Positions 11,000 through 24,300 of a stretch of 64,000 nucleotides of DNA are shown piece by piece (within the stretch, counting starts at the first letter, position 1; each line of letters opens with the position of its first letter). Source of the stretch: Girardinichthys multiradiatus. Its lineage: Eukaryota; Chordata; Actinopteri; Cyprinodontiformes; Goodeidae. The notes beneath the pieces are model-generated. The model made no database searches. It saw only the letters and a program-made list of their open reading frames with translations, and was not told where the DNA came from. The stretch is from NCBI RefSeq assembly GCF_021462225.1, contig NC_061798.1:18684820-18748819 (forward strand), in the 5' to 3' direction. The position numbers and the translations under genes are program-made.

Positions 11000-13340
11000 A
11001 TTTATCTGAAAACAACACACTACTATCACCATGACTAAGCTCTCTTCTTTCTGTTTGTTGCATTACAGAGAACCATTATTTAGGATTAAGTAGAAAACCT
11101 AAACCACAGAGGAGTGACTTGCATTTTTGAACCTATTGTTGCTCGAGACACACATTCATGTCTTGTTGTCAAAAAGTAAACTGAAATAAAGTTCAAGTAA
11201 CTTGCCAGAAACAGACTTTCAAATGTGAACCTATAATAAAAAACTGCAGACTGAAAAAAAACTTGGGATTTCAAATAAAACTTTTCATAAAAATACTGTT
11301 GGGACCCAGCCATGGATTTCAACATTAAACTCCGGTACGAACTCTTCTGGAACTTTTCAAAATAAAGTGCATTAACCTTCTTCCGGCACAGCCAGGAAAC
11401 GGAATAACTGCGGACTTCCTGTGACGCCACTACCCAAATAAAAGAACAGCTGTTGCTACATCCGCTCTCTTCCACACCGGTGTTCATCGGGATAGGAGGG
11501 GGACAAAGCGCGCTGATGTCTCTTTGCTGGGAGAAAGACATAAACTCTTCAAACTGGATCCAAGAGTTTCATAAGATCATGCGATCATATGCACAAGTTA
11601 AGTATGAGTGAAGCACTGTTTGTGTACCCGGTGATTTCATTAATAAAGAGGGGAAATTAAGGTATAAGCATTGCTGACTTTCTCTCCGAGCCCTGCAGAA
11701 GCAAACGGTGTTCGAGAGAAGCCCCTGCAAAGACGCGGTCTCCCAGTCTGGAAGGAAGACAGCAGAGACCGTGATAACCCATGTGGTCAGCGGACAGGAT
11801 GGGCTGCCCAGCTACAGCTCCGGAGCTAACCCTTTTGTTCACAGAGCGAACGCACCTTCAACCCCCCGCGAAGCTACCGAGCTAACCGCTTGTTGACTGT
11901 GGATACCTTCTTCAAACTTTGCCCTTGGACAACATTTCCTCACCATGGTCAAAGGCTAGGGTTTGGGCAGATTAACAGTTAGGAAGAAATGATCTGAATG
12001 TTTTCATTCTATGAAGTTTGGTTTTGTTTGTGTGAAACTCAGCTATCTTATTGCTAGCAGGCTATCTGCAGCACACGTGCCCTGTTTGTGTTCTGTGTTT
12101 GTGTTTTTAAAGTTAAGTCAAACTTTACTTGAAGGGTGATTTTAAACGCAGAAGATTGCTCATAACGCGCCATCTGCGCTTATTATTTTAAAGGTATGTG
12201 TTTGTTTCTGGTGCTAAGCTATCTGCTTCTTTGTTAGCTTAACTGCTAACCGGTAAGAACACGTGCTTGCTGCTACAGAATATTTAACAGAAAGGTTGTT
12301 AGTTTCAAGCTAGTGAATAATAGTCCCTAAACATTATTTCACTAAATCTGATAACTAAGTAAACATCATTAAGCCCCATTTCTCCAGAAAGATTTGGCTC
12401 TTTCCAAAATATCCCCTTAATAATATTTCTTCAAATATGATTTCAATACGTAAAGGCAGCTAATGAGATACTGTTGAGAATTAGTCATCCAGAAGGTTGG
12501 TTTCATTCAGCAGATCATTTATTGAAAACATTATTTTATTAAAATAATATTGTATCTGATCTTGCATTGTGAATGGTTGTCTAAACGTTTGCTGATTATT
12601 GCCTAAGTTGGTTCCAAGACTAACTTAACTTCATTTCCAGATTCTTCAAGATAATCCTTGGTTCTCAAACATAAACATTGAATGGTAATGTTGCATCACT
12701 CTTTTGGTCATGGTTTCAACCATCTTTAATCAACTTGTTTATATTGTACATAGCCCATTAGTCTTCCCTATTCTTTAATCTTGGTAGTTTAGTAGGATTG
12801 TTTTAGCATAGTAAAGAGTTTGTTGATTGAAATATGTTTGACTTTGAGTTTACTTATTTTTGTTAATAAATTCTTGTATTTTAAGAAATTGTGTGAATGC
12901 ATTCTATGTGTGTGCAGAGTTTTTGCTGTTCAACAATGTCAGAGCTCGTCTCACACCTTTCTATTTTGTCTTAATACCATCGCCTTACTGGGCTGGTATT
13001 CAAAGGACAACCTTTAACAGACCGAAATATTATTTGATAAAATATTTAAATATTAATATTAAATATTAAATATTAAATAATATTCTCAGATTAATAATCA
13101 CAACAATACAAAGTTTTTAATAAGAAGTCACAGGTTTCACACTCACAAAACTCTTAAGACTGATATGTTAAAAACAGCACATGATGTTGTGTCTTTTATG
13201 ATCCAACTAATATGTTTGTCCTTTTAACACAACTATTGTGCCTCATACGGCAGCACAAAGATGTGCTAAAATGTCTTATTTTTGACACAAAGATATGAAA
13301 AATGTGTTATAAAAGAAAAGTTTGTGAACTTAAGTTTTTC
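11000..13340. other. Intergenic stretch of unknown nature
   Basis: No exon or RNA gene recognised. About 11300-11900 is more GC-rich than its surroundings (CGCGGTCTCCCAGTCTGG, CCCCCCGCGAAGCTACC) and has open frames on both strands (for example 151 codons ending at 11086) without any protein family signal. The rest is AT-rich, with ATTAAAT-type runs near 13050-13080. An old retroelement or LTR is possible but not shown. Confidence 0.35.
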
Positions 13341-14741
13341 TTTAAAGCTGCTGACCTCGACTGGGGACATTATCGGGTGGTGGAAGGAGTGCTTCGAGGA
13401 TCTCCTCAATCTTGCCATCACGCACTCCCTGGTGGAAACAGAGGCTGGGGACTCGTGGTTAGACTCTTTCATCACCCAGGCTGAAGTCACCAAGGTGGTT
13501 AAAAAGCTCGGGGGTGGATGAGATCCGCCCTGAGTACCTCAGGTCTTTGGATGTTGTGGGGCTGTCATGGTTGACACGCCTCTTCAACATTGCGTGGCGG
13601 ACGGGGACAGTGCCTCTGGATTGGCAGAATGGGGTGGTGGTCCCCCTACATAAGATGGGTGACCGGAGGGTGTGTTCCAACTACAGGGGGATCACACTCC
13701 TCAGCCTCCCTGGTAAGACCTATGCCAGGGTATTGGAGAGGAGAGTCCGGCCGATAGTTGAACCCCGGCTTCAGCAGGAGCAGTGTGGTTTTCGTCCCGG
13801 CCGTGGAACACTGGACCAGCTCTATACCCTCTACAGGGTACTCGAGGGTTCATGGGAGTTTGTTCAACCGGTCCACATGTGTTTTGTGGACCTGGAGAAA
13901 GCATTCGACTGTGTCCCTCGTGATGCCCTGTGGGGGGTGCTCCAGGAGTATGGAATCGGGGGCCCTTTATTAGGGGCCATCCGGTCTCTGTACAAGCAGA
14001 GCAGGAGTTTGGTTCGCATTGCCGGCAGTAAGTCGGACCTGTTCCCGGTGCATGTTGGACTGTGGCAGGGCTGCCCTTTGTCACCGGTCCTGTTCATAAC
14101 TTTTATGGACAGGATTTCTAGGCGCAGCCAAGGGCCGGAGGGGGTCTGGTTTGGGGACCAGAGGATTTCGTCTCTTCTTTTTGCAGATGAAGTGGTCCTG
14201 CTGGCCCCTCTAGCCAAGACCTACAGCACGCACTGGGGCGGTTCGCAGCCTAGTGTGAAGCGGCAGGGATGAAAATCAGCTCCTCCAATTCCAAGGTCAT
14301 GGTTCTTGACCGGAAAAGGGTGGCTTGTCCTCTTCAGGTTGGAGGGGAGTTTCTGCCTCAAGTGGAGGAGTTTAAGTATCTTGGGGTCTTGTTCACGAGT
14401 GAGTGAAGAATGGAGCGGGAGATCGACAGACCGATCGGTGCGGCTGCCACAGTAATGAGGGCGCTGTGCCGGTCCGTTGTGGTGAAGAGAGAACTGAGCC
14501 GCAAAGCGCAGCTCTCAATTTACCGGTCGGTCTACGTTCCTACCCTCACCTATGGCCATGAACTTTGGGTCATGAAAGAACGAGATCCCGGATACAAGCG
14601 GCTGAAAGGAGCTTCCTCCGTAGGGTGGACGGGCACTCCCTTAGAGATACGGTGAGGAGCTCGGCCATCCGGGAGGGGCTCGGAGTAGAGCCACTGCTCC
14701 TCCACATCAAGAGGAGCCAGTTGAGGTGGCTCGGGCATCTA

Positions 14742-16186
14742 CAGATCCTTCTCAAAATATTAGCACATTGTGATGAAGTTCATTATTTTCCATAATGTCA
14801 TGATGAAAATTTTACATTCATATATTTTAGATTCATTGCACACTAACTGAAATATTTCAGGTATTTTATTGTCTTAATGCGGATGATTTTGGCATACAGC
14901 TCATGAAAACCCAAAATTCCTATCTCACAAAATTAGCATATCATTAAAAGGGTCTCTAAACGAGCTATGAACCTAATCATCTGAATCAACGAGTTAACAA
15001 CGAGTTATCAACGAGTGCTGTATCAAGGCACCTCAGTGGGAAGTCTGTGGGAAGGAAAAAGTGTGGCAGAAAACGCTGTACAACGAGAAGAGGTGACCGG
15101 ACCCTGAGGAAGATTGTGGAGAAGGGCCGATTCCAGACCTTGGGGGACCTGCGGAAGCAGTGAACTGAGTCTGGAGTAGAAACATCCAGAGCCACCGTGC
15201 ACAGGCATGTGCAGGAAATGGGCTACAGGTGCCGCATTCCCCAGGTCAAGCCACTTTTGAACCAGAAACAGCGGCAGAAGCGCCTGACCTGGGCTACAGA
15301 GAAGCAGCACTGGACTGTTGCTCAGTGGTCCAAAGTACTTTTTCGGATGAAAGCAAATTCTGCATGTCATTCGGAAATCAAGGTGCCAGCGTCTGGAGGA
15401 AGACTGGGGAGAAGGAAATGCCACAATGCCAGAAGTCCAGTGTCAAGTACCCACAGTCAGTGATGGTCTGGGGTGCCGTGTCAGCTGCTGGTGTTGGTCC
15501 ACTGTGTTTTATCAAGGGCAGGGTCAATGCAGCTAGCTATCAGGAGATTTTGGAGCACTTCATGCTTCCATCTGCTGAAAAGCTTTATGGAGATGAAGAT
15601 TTCATTTTTCAGCACAACTTGGCACCTGCTCACAGTGCCAAAACCACTGGTAAATGGTTTACTGACCATGGTATCACTGTGCTCAATTGGCCTGCCAACT
15701 CTCCTGACCTGAACCCCATAGAGAATCTGTGGGATATTGTGAAGAGAACGTTGAGAGACTCAAGACCCAACACTATGGATGAGCTAAAGGCCGCTATCGA
15801 AGCATCCTGGGTCTCCATAAGACCTCAGCAGTGCCACAGGCTGATTGCCTCCATGCCACGCCGCATTGAAGCAGTCATTTCTGCAAAAGGATTCCCAACC
15901 AAGTATTGAGTGCATAACTGTACATGATTATTTGAAGGTTGACGTTTTTTGTATTAAAAACACTTTTCTTTTATTGGTCGGATGAAATATGCTAATTTTG
16001 TGAGATAGGAATTTTGGGTTTTCATGAGCTGTATGCCAAAATCATCCGTATTAAGACAATAAAAGACCTGAAATATTTCAGTTAGTGTGCAATGAATCTA
16101 AAATATATGAATGTTAAATTTTCATCATCACATTATGGAAAATAATGAACTTTATCACAATATGCTAATATTTTGAGAAGGACCTG
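14742..16186 (+). mobile_element. Tc1-like DNA transposon inserted in the LINE
   Basis: The ends are inverted: CAGATCCTTCTCAAAATATT at 14742, and the reverse of CAGGTCCTTCTCAAAATATT at 16186. The subterminal DNA is also inverted (GAAAATTTTACATTCATATA and its counterpart near 16110). The element sits between duplicated TA dinucleotides (14740-14741 and 16187-16188), and the LINE reads through CATCTATACCGG when it is removed. Length is 1445 bp. The inner AATTTTGTGAGATAGGAATT block is also present on both sides. Confidence 0.88.
15020..15909 (+). pseudogene. Tc1-like transposase pseudogene
   Basis: The C-terminal catalytic part is open from about 15340 to 15909. It has FSDESKF (first Asp), MVWGAVSAAG, FQHNLAPAHS, and SPDLNPIENLWD (Glu), ending at PTKY. 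Three lesions are visible. An in-frame TGA near 15160 (AAGCAGTGAACTG) stands where a Trp codon is expected. One T is missing from the run at about 15340, shifting the upstream frame (MHRHVQEMGYRCRIP...) against the downstream one. The second catalytic Asp is Asn in FQHNLAP. The protein cannot be made whole or catalyse transposition. Confidence 0.8.
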
Positions 16187-16432
16187 TATACCGGATGCCT
16201 CCTGGACACCTTCCTCGGGAGGTGTTCCAGGCACATCCCACCGGGAGGAGGCCCAGGGGACGGCCCAGGACACGCTGGAGGGACTATGTCTGTTGGCTGG
16301 CCTGGGAACGCCGTGGGCTCCCCCCGGAGGAGCTGGAGGAGGTGTTTGGGGAGAGGGACGTCTCTGCTGAGTCTGCTGCCCTCGCGACCCGGTCCAGGAT
16401 AAAGCGGAAGACGACGAGTACAAGTACGAGTA

Positions 16433-16960
16433 TGTTCTTGATGACCTGTCTTGGCTAAATACATTTTTATATTATATCCATCTAATAAGCAGTCTCCAAG
16501 TGCAACTCAATCAATGAGAATATCAGAAAGTGTGTATTTCAGAAATTCTGACAAGCAGCTATAAAAGAAAAGTTAGAAAATTACATCAGACCAATAAAAA
16601 AGTATTTTTAATACAAAAATGTTAAATTATAGTCATATTAAACCTAACACAATCATCAGGAGGATTTGTGTTAAAATTAAAACAAAATGTGTATTTCATC
16701 TGACAACACATTTTTATGTACATTTTTAACACATCTCTTCTAAGAGTGAAGAACTGGAGGCAAGAAACTATATAGACTCAAAGAAGAAGTTCAATGCATT
16801 TTATATTGTCAGTTTATCCAAAAATCTGTTCAGTGTTCTCAACATAAGACTCAAAGACTTCAACTCTACAGAATACAAGTAAACCGTACTGAGGAACAAA
16901 TGTGTGTAATAGGACAAAATTGGCTCTTACTCCAATACTCCATTCTGTCAACAAATGCCT
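16433..16960. other. No feature recognised
   Basis: AT-rich DNA without recognisable exons or named repeats. Confidence 0.4.
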
Positions 16961-16976
16961 TATGCCCCATTATGAC

Positions 16977-17300
16977 AGGCTCTATTCAGCCCGGCTCCAC
17001 TCCACTCAGCCTGCTTTGCGAGGATTTCCATTAGAGATTTTTCCAGATCGGTACCCTTCTTTTTTTTGTCCCTGCTCCTGACATGTTTTTATTTACTATT
17101 TATGTCTTTATTTATTATTGTTTCACACAGATTAACATGGGACAATTTCACACAGTAACATTAATAGTGGCACAGCAGAAAACACTGATGGCTGGAGGCG
17201 GGGCTTCAGCTAAAGCTCCACCCGTCAGTGGGTCAGACACAACAGGTTCTGTGCCAGACCAAGTGGAGCCGCGCCGCCTAAATAGAGCCAGTGGAACAGG
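16977..17300. mobile_element. MITE-like element with degenerate terminal inverted repeats
   Basis: The left end reads GGCTCTATTCAGCCCGGCTC and the right end reads GAGCCGCGCCGCCTAAATAG with AGCCAGTGG. These are imperfect inverted copies about 300 bp apart. The interior has a T-rich run and no coding capacity. A PIF/Harbinger-type origin is possible, but I cannot confirm it. Confidence 0.45.
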
Positions 17301-18187
17301 AGCATTATATGATAACTCCGAGAGACATACATGGAATACGTAAGTTGGTTAGGTAAAGGTATTTAATACAGGCAGTTAAAGAAAAGTTTATAACAAAACA
17401 GCAAAAAAAAAGAAAAACGCACTTTTGTTTCGTTATGGGTGTAAGTATCTCACACGACTTGTACTGATTTATAAACAGTGTCTAAGCATTAGAAAGCTTT
17501 TAAATATTAAATTATAAATTGGTGCCTACCAACAGGGATCCACGCAAGTGTGAAAAAAACTTTATTTTTACACATCAGAGGAGCACAGTTTTTTTTTATA
17601 ATGTCAGGATGCACAGAAATATTCTGTGTGATCTTTCTGTGATGTTTTTTGCTGCCAGTTAGGCTTTTAATTAAAAAACATAAAATCACAAGACATTTAC
17701 CACATTTACTGCCAGGTTAAGTGACACAGTTACACACTTACAGTAGAATTATAACATAAGAGTTTGAAAATACACTAACATTGAATGATTTTGAGGATTA
17801 ATTCTAATCTAAATCACTCTGCATATGTTATTTAAAAGCCAGCATCAAAGATTGTACAAAGTGGAACTTAACCCCTGTGTGGAATGCATTAGAAAACACT
17901 TTCCGGACAACACTAGCTAAACAGAAATCTAACACTCTTGGAAAGAGTTTTATTGATCTAAGTTACAAATCCCTTAATTAAATGACCAAACACACCCTAA
18001 TACAGGATAACAACAATAATTACCAATACTTTCCTTTCAAAATTAGGAAGGGTTAGGGGTTTGGGTTAGAAACAGGTTTCATAATTTGACCTCATATTTA
18101 ATTGGAGATCAAAAGTCAAGTGATGTGTAGAAGATTCCTTTTAAAGTTTCCAAATGTCTCAGTGGGAGATGGGCGCAGAGATGAAGC
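17301..18187 (-). other. sparcl1 3' flank / probable 3' UTR
   Basis: AT-rich DNA downstream of the sparcl1 stop codon. A minus-strand AATAAA (plus-strand TTTATT near 17948) lies about 240 bases beyond the stop and is a reasonable polyadenylation signal. The rest toward 17301 shows nothing recognisable. Confidence 0.45.
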
Positions 18188-21174
18188 TCAGAAAAGCAGG
18201 TTGACATCCATGTCCTCTGTGGAGAGATAGGTTTAAAGAGAATGTGAGCAGCATTTCCTTGTTACTGGGGAGAGGTTTGAAAATGCAAATAAACACATTT
18301 TTTTTAATTAAACTAAAAAGGATTAACACAGTATATGAAATGTTCACCATATCTATTTTAGACCACGTTCAATCCATCTGAAATTAATATATGATCGCAC
18401 ATTATTTAGTTTCATCACTGATACTGCTCTCACCATCTTTGATACCAAAGCAGGAGGTCCACTCTTTAAAGGTAATTTGTTTGTCCTTGTCAGCATCACA
18501 CTCCTGAAAAAAGAGAGGGATACAGTGCTCCATTGGCACCAGAGGGACCCTGAGTGGGGCCAGCTCTGAGTGGGACAGGATCCTGCACAGAATGAGCAGT
18601 GGGTGGATTTTCTACATATAAGGTGACATTTATCATTTACAATTCTAGGAAAAAACTAACAACTTTGTTAAAAAGAAAACAAAAAAGGTACATTAACCAA
18701 AATTGTATAGTATAATGAAGTAAAGAGTCCATTACTAATAAAATTATGCTTTTGCTTCAAAAGTAAAATGAGTAATGCATAAGCACTTCAATAACTTCTA
18801 TTATTTGGAAAACAGCCACAAATGGCATACAGCAATAGTAATGTTAATGAATTATAATAGTCATCAGTGTGTTTCATCACGTAGTACATTTAAAAATTTA
18901 CTGGTTGTTTCTATGGGTCTGCACTGTGGTGCAGTTGGTATAGCACTGTTGCCTTACAGCCAAAAGATCCAGGTCCAAAGTTCAAAAACATGACTGTGAG
19001 GTTAACTGATTACTTTAAATGGCCCCAGGTATGAGTGTGTGCGTGCATGGTTGTTTGTCTCTATGTTGCCCTGTAATGGATTGGCAACCTGTCCAGGGTG
19101 TGTACTGCGCCTCTAACCCAATGACTGCTAGAGATAGGCAACTATCGACCCAATTAAATTGACCACCTTTATATTAGTTTTAACAGAAGATTAATATCAA
19201 TCAGTGTACACTGATAATCAGTACTCTAAAATAGCCCACAGTTATCCAATTAAAAAGATCCAGGGAATACACTATGCTGTGGTTATCTAATGTATTCATA
19301 CAAAGATCAAGACAAATATTTCTTGGTATAAGTCAGACTGCAAAACAAGTACTGTGTTGTTTAATTTTTGATTTCTGAAAGCAAAGCCTTTGAAATTATT
19401 TTGCCTTTCTCCCAATTAGCTGTGACTCCAACATGGTTGGTGAAAATGTACCTGTCGGTAGGATGCTGATCCAGTTTAGCAAACTCCCAGTGCACTGGAT
19501 AGATGTACATATTGTAGTTCTTTTCAAAGTCCTGCACAAGAAGCTCAACAGAGTGATTGCCAGCATGAAGAAGCCTCTCATTCTCAAAGATTTTCTTCAC
19601 CTACAAGAAAATAAACACAAACCCATCACTCACAAACAGGAGAAGGCTTTTATTGTTTTTTCTTATTATTTTTCTCAAGGTTTTGCTATGGTATAGGCAT
19701 ATATACCTTTGACACTTATAGTAGCGTACTAGAGGCAATGAGTCTCAAAATGACACATGGCTTCAGGTGGGTGACTAAATAAAGACGATGAAGTTAGGCT
19801 GTTGTTGAATTAAACAGATACTTTACATTAAACAGAGACTTTACATTAAAGGACAAAGCATCTCTGATCTATTCAGAATCATTTAATATAAAAGCCTAAT
19901 CTGAATAGAATGCCACAGATGACCGTTTTCAGCCCTGATTTGCATCTACATATTTACTGAGATTTCCCATCTCATCACTTGAGATCAGTTTCAATTTTTC
20001 AAGGAAAAACACCTCTTCTCCTGCTTCATTTCTTATACCTCTGGGCCTTGTTTCATCCTAACTATCATAAGAATTTCTCCTTATCTCTATCTTCAATCTC
20101 CACTGCACTGCTCCACTCCACCTAAAGTCATATTAAAAAAACTTGAATATTTGCTCCGATGAGGCTCGTTTGTCAGATTTAAAGTACCTTTTAAGAATTA
20201 CCTTTAAGCAGCTATTAAGCAACCCTTTTATTAATCTCACATTGTGTATAAAATGTTTTTATTTCATTAGTCTGATGTAATATTCTAATCTTCCAATGTC
20301 ATGTTTCCATTAGCTGTTGGTAGAAAATCATCATAATTAACAGAAATAAAGGCTTGAAACCATCCAGCTGTGTCTAATAATTCAATATATTGTTTCACTT
20401 AGTGAATTGAGTTACTGAAATAAATAAACATTTTAAAAATATTCTAATTTATTGAATATGACTGTATATATCAAGGCAAAATTACCCACAACAGTGGCCC
20501 AGCTATTGGAGTTGGGTCTGTTTTAATTTGCCTGTATAAATAACCTTAAAAAATAAATTCATGAATTTATTCTTATCCATGGGAGTGGGAACATGCCTGA
20601 ACACAATGGAATGCACTCTTACCTGTAAACAAACCCAGTGAAACTTTCATTAAGAAAAATGTAGGTTCTGTACCCTTACTGAATTCTTCAATTCAATTAT
20701 TTCAGCCTACAATTAGATTTAAATATCAATCAAAGGCAGAAATATTTACCCTGTAACAAGCTAAATTCAGATTCTTAACTTTTACAAAACTATTTGATTA
20801 TTTATGTAAACTTCTTTTGAAGTTTTCACTTCACAGTTGAGACGAGTTTGTCTTGGCTGATAAAGCACTTTGAAACCTAACCTTTAATTTGGTCAAAGCA
20901 AAGAGTTGCTACATTCTGTTGTTCTCTTCCTTTTGTGGGATCAAAAACTGAGACTCACTGCTTCTTTTATTTGGAATTATTAATCTTTTAAGTCATTCAT
21001 CCTTTAAGCTGAGTGTACAGTACATTTTAAAACTGTTGAAAATGTTAGCCTTTTCTGTAACTTCGAGAATAATAAATGCTCAAAGTGTAGGAGAAAACTG
21101 TTATCTGGTTTGTAAAACTGCCTCAAAGTATGATCTGTTGCTCCTAGGACGTTTTTTTGCATTGCTTTGTTTAG

Positions 21175-21215
<41 letters not shown>

Positions 21216-21251
21216 ACAAAATATATTATATATATATATTATATATATATA

Positions 21252-21301
<50 letters not shown>

Positions 21302-24300
21302 CTATATATATATATATATATATAGTAATGTGTAAGAGGTTTCTGTAAATTCAAACTATAAAAGAGAAAAAGAAGCTTGCCTTACTCAGGTAGATCCAGT
21401 GACAATAAAATGTGCATCTTACCCTGAAACGCTGTTTTGGGGTCAGGAAGCCTGGGGATGTGGAGTCATGCTCATAGAGCTGCAGCAGCACATTTTTCAG
21501 CCAATCCCTCATTCGCAGAGGGAACTGGACCAGCTCATTCTTCATACACTTAGGTATTACTGAGAGAGCACGACACACGATAACAGTACAATATAGAGTC
21601 AAAGCTTCTTCCTAACATTTTTTTTTGTTTTTCTTCAACAAAAACCTATGTAGTTCTTACGTTTGCATGGGCCAAGGTAGTCCAAATTAAGTTTATGGCC
21701 TCTCTTTGTGCCCTCCAAGTTGCATTTAGCAGCAAAAAGCTTGCACGATGTATCATACGTTTTGTTATCTGTCCCACAAACCTAGACGAAAATAAAAACT
21801 GTTACAGATAAGGCTCTCCAGTTGAAACAGTAACTCTTAGCACATACTTACATGTTCAAACTCATTCATGCTTGGTGGGCACTCTAATGGTTCTTGACAC
21901 ACACATCCAGGATTACCATCTCCATCAAGTTTACATGTTTTTCCACGCTTGCAGCGGAAATTTTCACATGGATCTAAAAAAAAAAAAACACTCCTGTTAT
22001 ATACTATATATCAGAATATAAACAAAATGGTTTATTATTCTAACTGGTTTATTCTTGTGGAAACGGGTGAGCAGTTACCGGTCTGCATCACCTGCTACTT
22101 TCCTCTGTCATTAGAGCTGGTGCAGTGATTAAATTCAACCTGATCTGCCTTGTTCACTCCTTAAGCCTGCAGAGCTGTGTTTTGGTAGTGACTGTGAAGC
22201 AATGCGGGCACTATTCATGTGAAAGTTACGCCAAAGTGGTCCAGTCAGCAGATTCCCCAGTAAGATTGTTGGGATAGTGTTGTGATCATAAGGTGTTTGG
22301 GTTTTAGTTTTAATTTGCATCTGTATTTTGATCACTTCTGAGCTCTTTATTATTATTTTGTCTTGCTGTATTTAGTTCATTTCTCTGTGTTCATTATTGC
22401 TAGAAAGGCATTGCCATATTAATTCTTTCCTTTGTGTTTTAGTTTCTTAGTTCATTCATGTGTTCTGGTCTTTGTGCATTTTGATTTATTCTGTTAGATC
22501 AGTGTTAGTCTTTTCTGTCTTTGGTTTGTAGTTTCTTTGTGTCTAGTTCAGCTTCCTTTGTGTTAATTATTCATCTTCCCTCAGTCTGCCTGTTTACTGT
22601 CCACAGCTGTTCCCCTGATTATCTCACCACCATTCACTGCCATTCTCCTCTCTTCCCTCAGTATATAAGCTCTCTGGTTTTCTTTGTTAATAGCTGGTTC
22701 ATTTGCTCAATACTGCTCTACACTGCTCAAAACTGTTCGAGACTGCTTAATGCCCCATGTAATTCTGCCCTTCATGGCTTCCCTCCATGTTCCTGGTTTG
22801 TTTTAGGATTTATTTAGTTTCATGATTATCAGTTCACATCTTTGAACTTTTTGACCTTGGACTGTGTTGCTTTTTGTTTAAACAAACGTTTGTATTTTTG
22901 CTCCGCTTCTGCCTCCCTTTTTCCAGCATTTAGGTCCTCCACAACTATCACCCCTTTTGTGAAGGACGTTAGTCACTGGATGGTGAACATTGCTGATCAG
23001 AGACCATGGGAGAAATTTTAGCCCCAAGGTTCATTTTCCATCATGATATATTTTAGTTTAAAATCATATACATTTACAAGTAGCTTGTTTCATTGTATGT
23101 GCCAAATTTCAAGTATCAACTTCCACTTAAATGTAACTCTGTCTTTAAGAATTTCATCTACATTTTAAAAATTAGAAAAGCACCTTTTATGTTATACATT
23201 ATTCTCTTGGTGTCTTTTAAATGTAAAAACATAAAGCATTTATTATAAACAGATACACCAGGGGTAAAAAATACAGCTGAATAAAAAAAAGATGCAAGGA
23301 ACAAGTGTTATGTAATATTTAAATACAGTATCATAGGCTATTCATAAAAAGAAGCCCAAATGCCAATTGTTAGACATGGCTTTATTGATACAGAAAATCT
23401 AATATTAATTCTAATATTAATCTTGAAGCTTAAGACATTTATTTATGTTGCATGGTCCAGTTTATTAAATTTTTTGTGAATTCGTTGTGCTAAATGTTTA
23501 GTCACATGTTTACATTTAGATCAAGTAATCAGCTACTGTCATAGGCCTCTTTTTCATTTCTTAAAGGTCTGCAACCCCAGCATTCAACAACAATAACGCC
23601 ATTGGAGTAAATTTAAGTGCAACCCTGTTTTCCTGTCCCAACCCTTTAAGTATTGGATTTTAAAAAGGGCCTTAGGTGCAATTAATCATGTGTGATTATT
23701 TAAACTGCTTGTATAATTTTATATCATTTTATATAAGTTTTTTGCAAAACCAATCTGGGTAAAAAGTGTGACCCATATAGGCCTTAAATGCGTCCTGCAA
23801 TGTGTTAGTCAACTGAAGTGGGTCTCATTCCAGAAGCCTATTAGTAGCCCACGGCTCATTTAACACACATCTGATCTAAGCCAAATCCATATGAGGCCCA
23901 CATCAATGTGTTGGCTGGGAAATAACGGTTCTTTCTTCCAGCTCCTCAGTTATAGTATGTCTAATATCAAAAGACATTGTGTTTTTTTATCTTGTTCATA
24001 TAAATAATCAAGCATTAAACACAAACCTGCTGGAGTTCCTGAAAGATGTAAGTCCCCACTAAAAGAGGACCTGGACCTAGGATACAAAACCACTGCAGCT
24101 CTGATCTGCACTGGATTCACCCCCACTATAGGACCCTAGAGAAAAACAGTTAAAAAACAGTGATTAAAAAAGTAATTGTAATGCTACTTACAACCACATT
24201 ATATTGCAGTGAAAATTACCATTTCAAACACAGCACTGACATTTTATTGGCTACTAAAAGAAATGGAGAGGAAATGTAAATAACACATTTCAGGATTTCA

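Larger units (their letters stand above)
13345..16432 (+). mobile_element. Non-LTR retrotransposon (LINE) copy 1, 5'-truncated and interrupted
   Basis: The frame 13514-14272 encodes a reverse transcriptase core: CSNYRGITLLSLPGK, then QEQCGFRPGRGTLDQLY, then HMCFVDLEKAFDCVPR, then GLWQGCPLSPVLF. The catalytic box reads FADE where FADD is expected. The C-terminal part follows in other frames (RELSRKAQLSIYRSVYVPTL, then RRVDGHSLRDTVRSSAIREG) up to 14741. It resumes after a Tc1 insertion at 16189 with RMPPGHLPREVFQAHPTGRR-type sequence and a GRPRTRW block. The 3' end is a short ACGAGTACAAG-type tail. A stop, frameshifts and the altered catalytic site mark it as dead. A sister copy lies at 60915-62272 in the same orientation. 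I do not assign the clade. Confidence 0.85.

Noticed and set aside
11086..11541. 151-codon open frame on the minus strand
   Set aside because: No family resemblance and ordinary translated-noncoding composition. No promoter or polyadenylation signal in a sensible place.
21036..21335. Open frame ending in a long Ile/Tyr repeat
   Set aside because: It is the translation of the (TA)n microsatellite in a sparcl1 intron.
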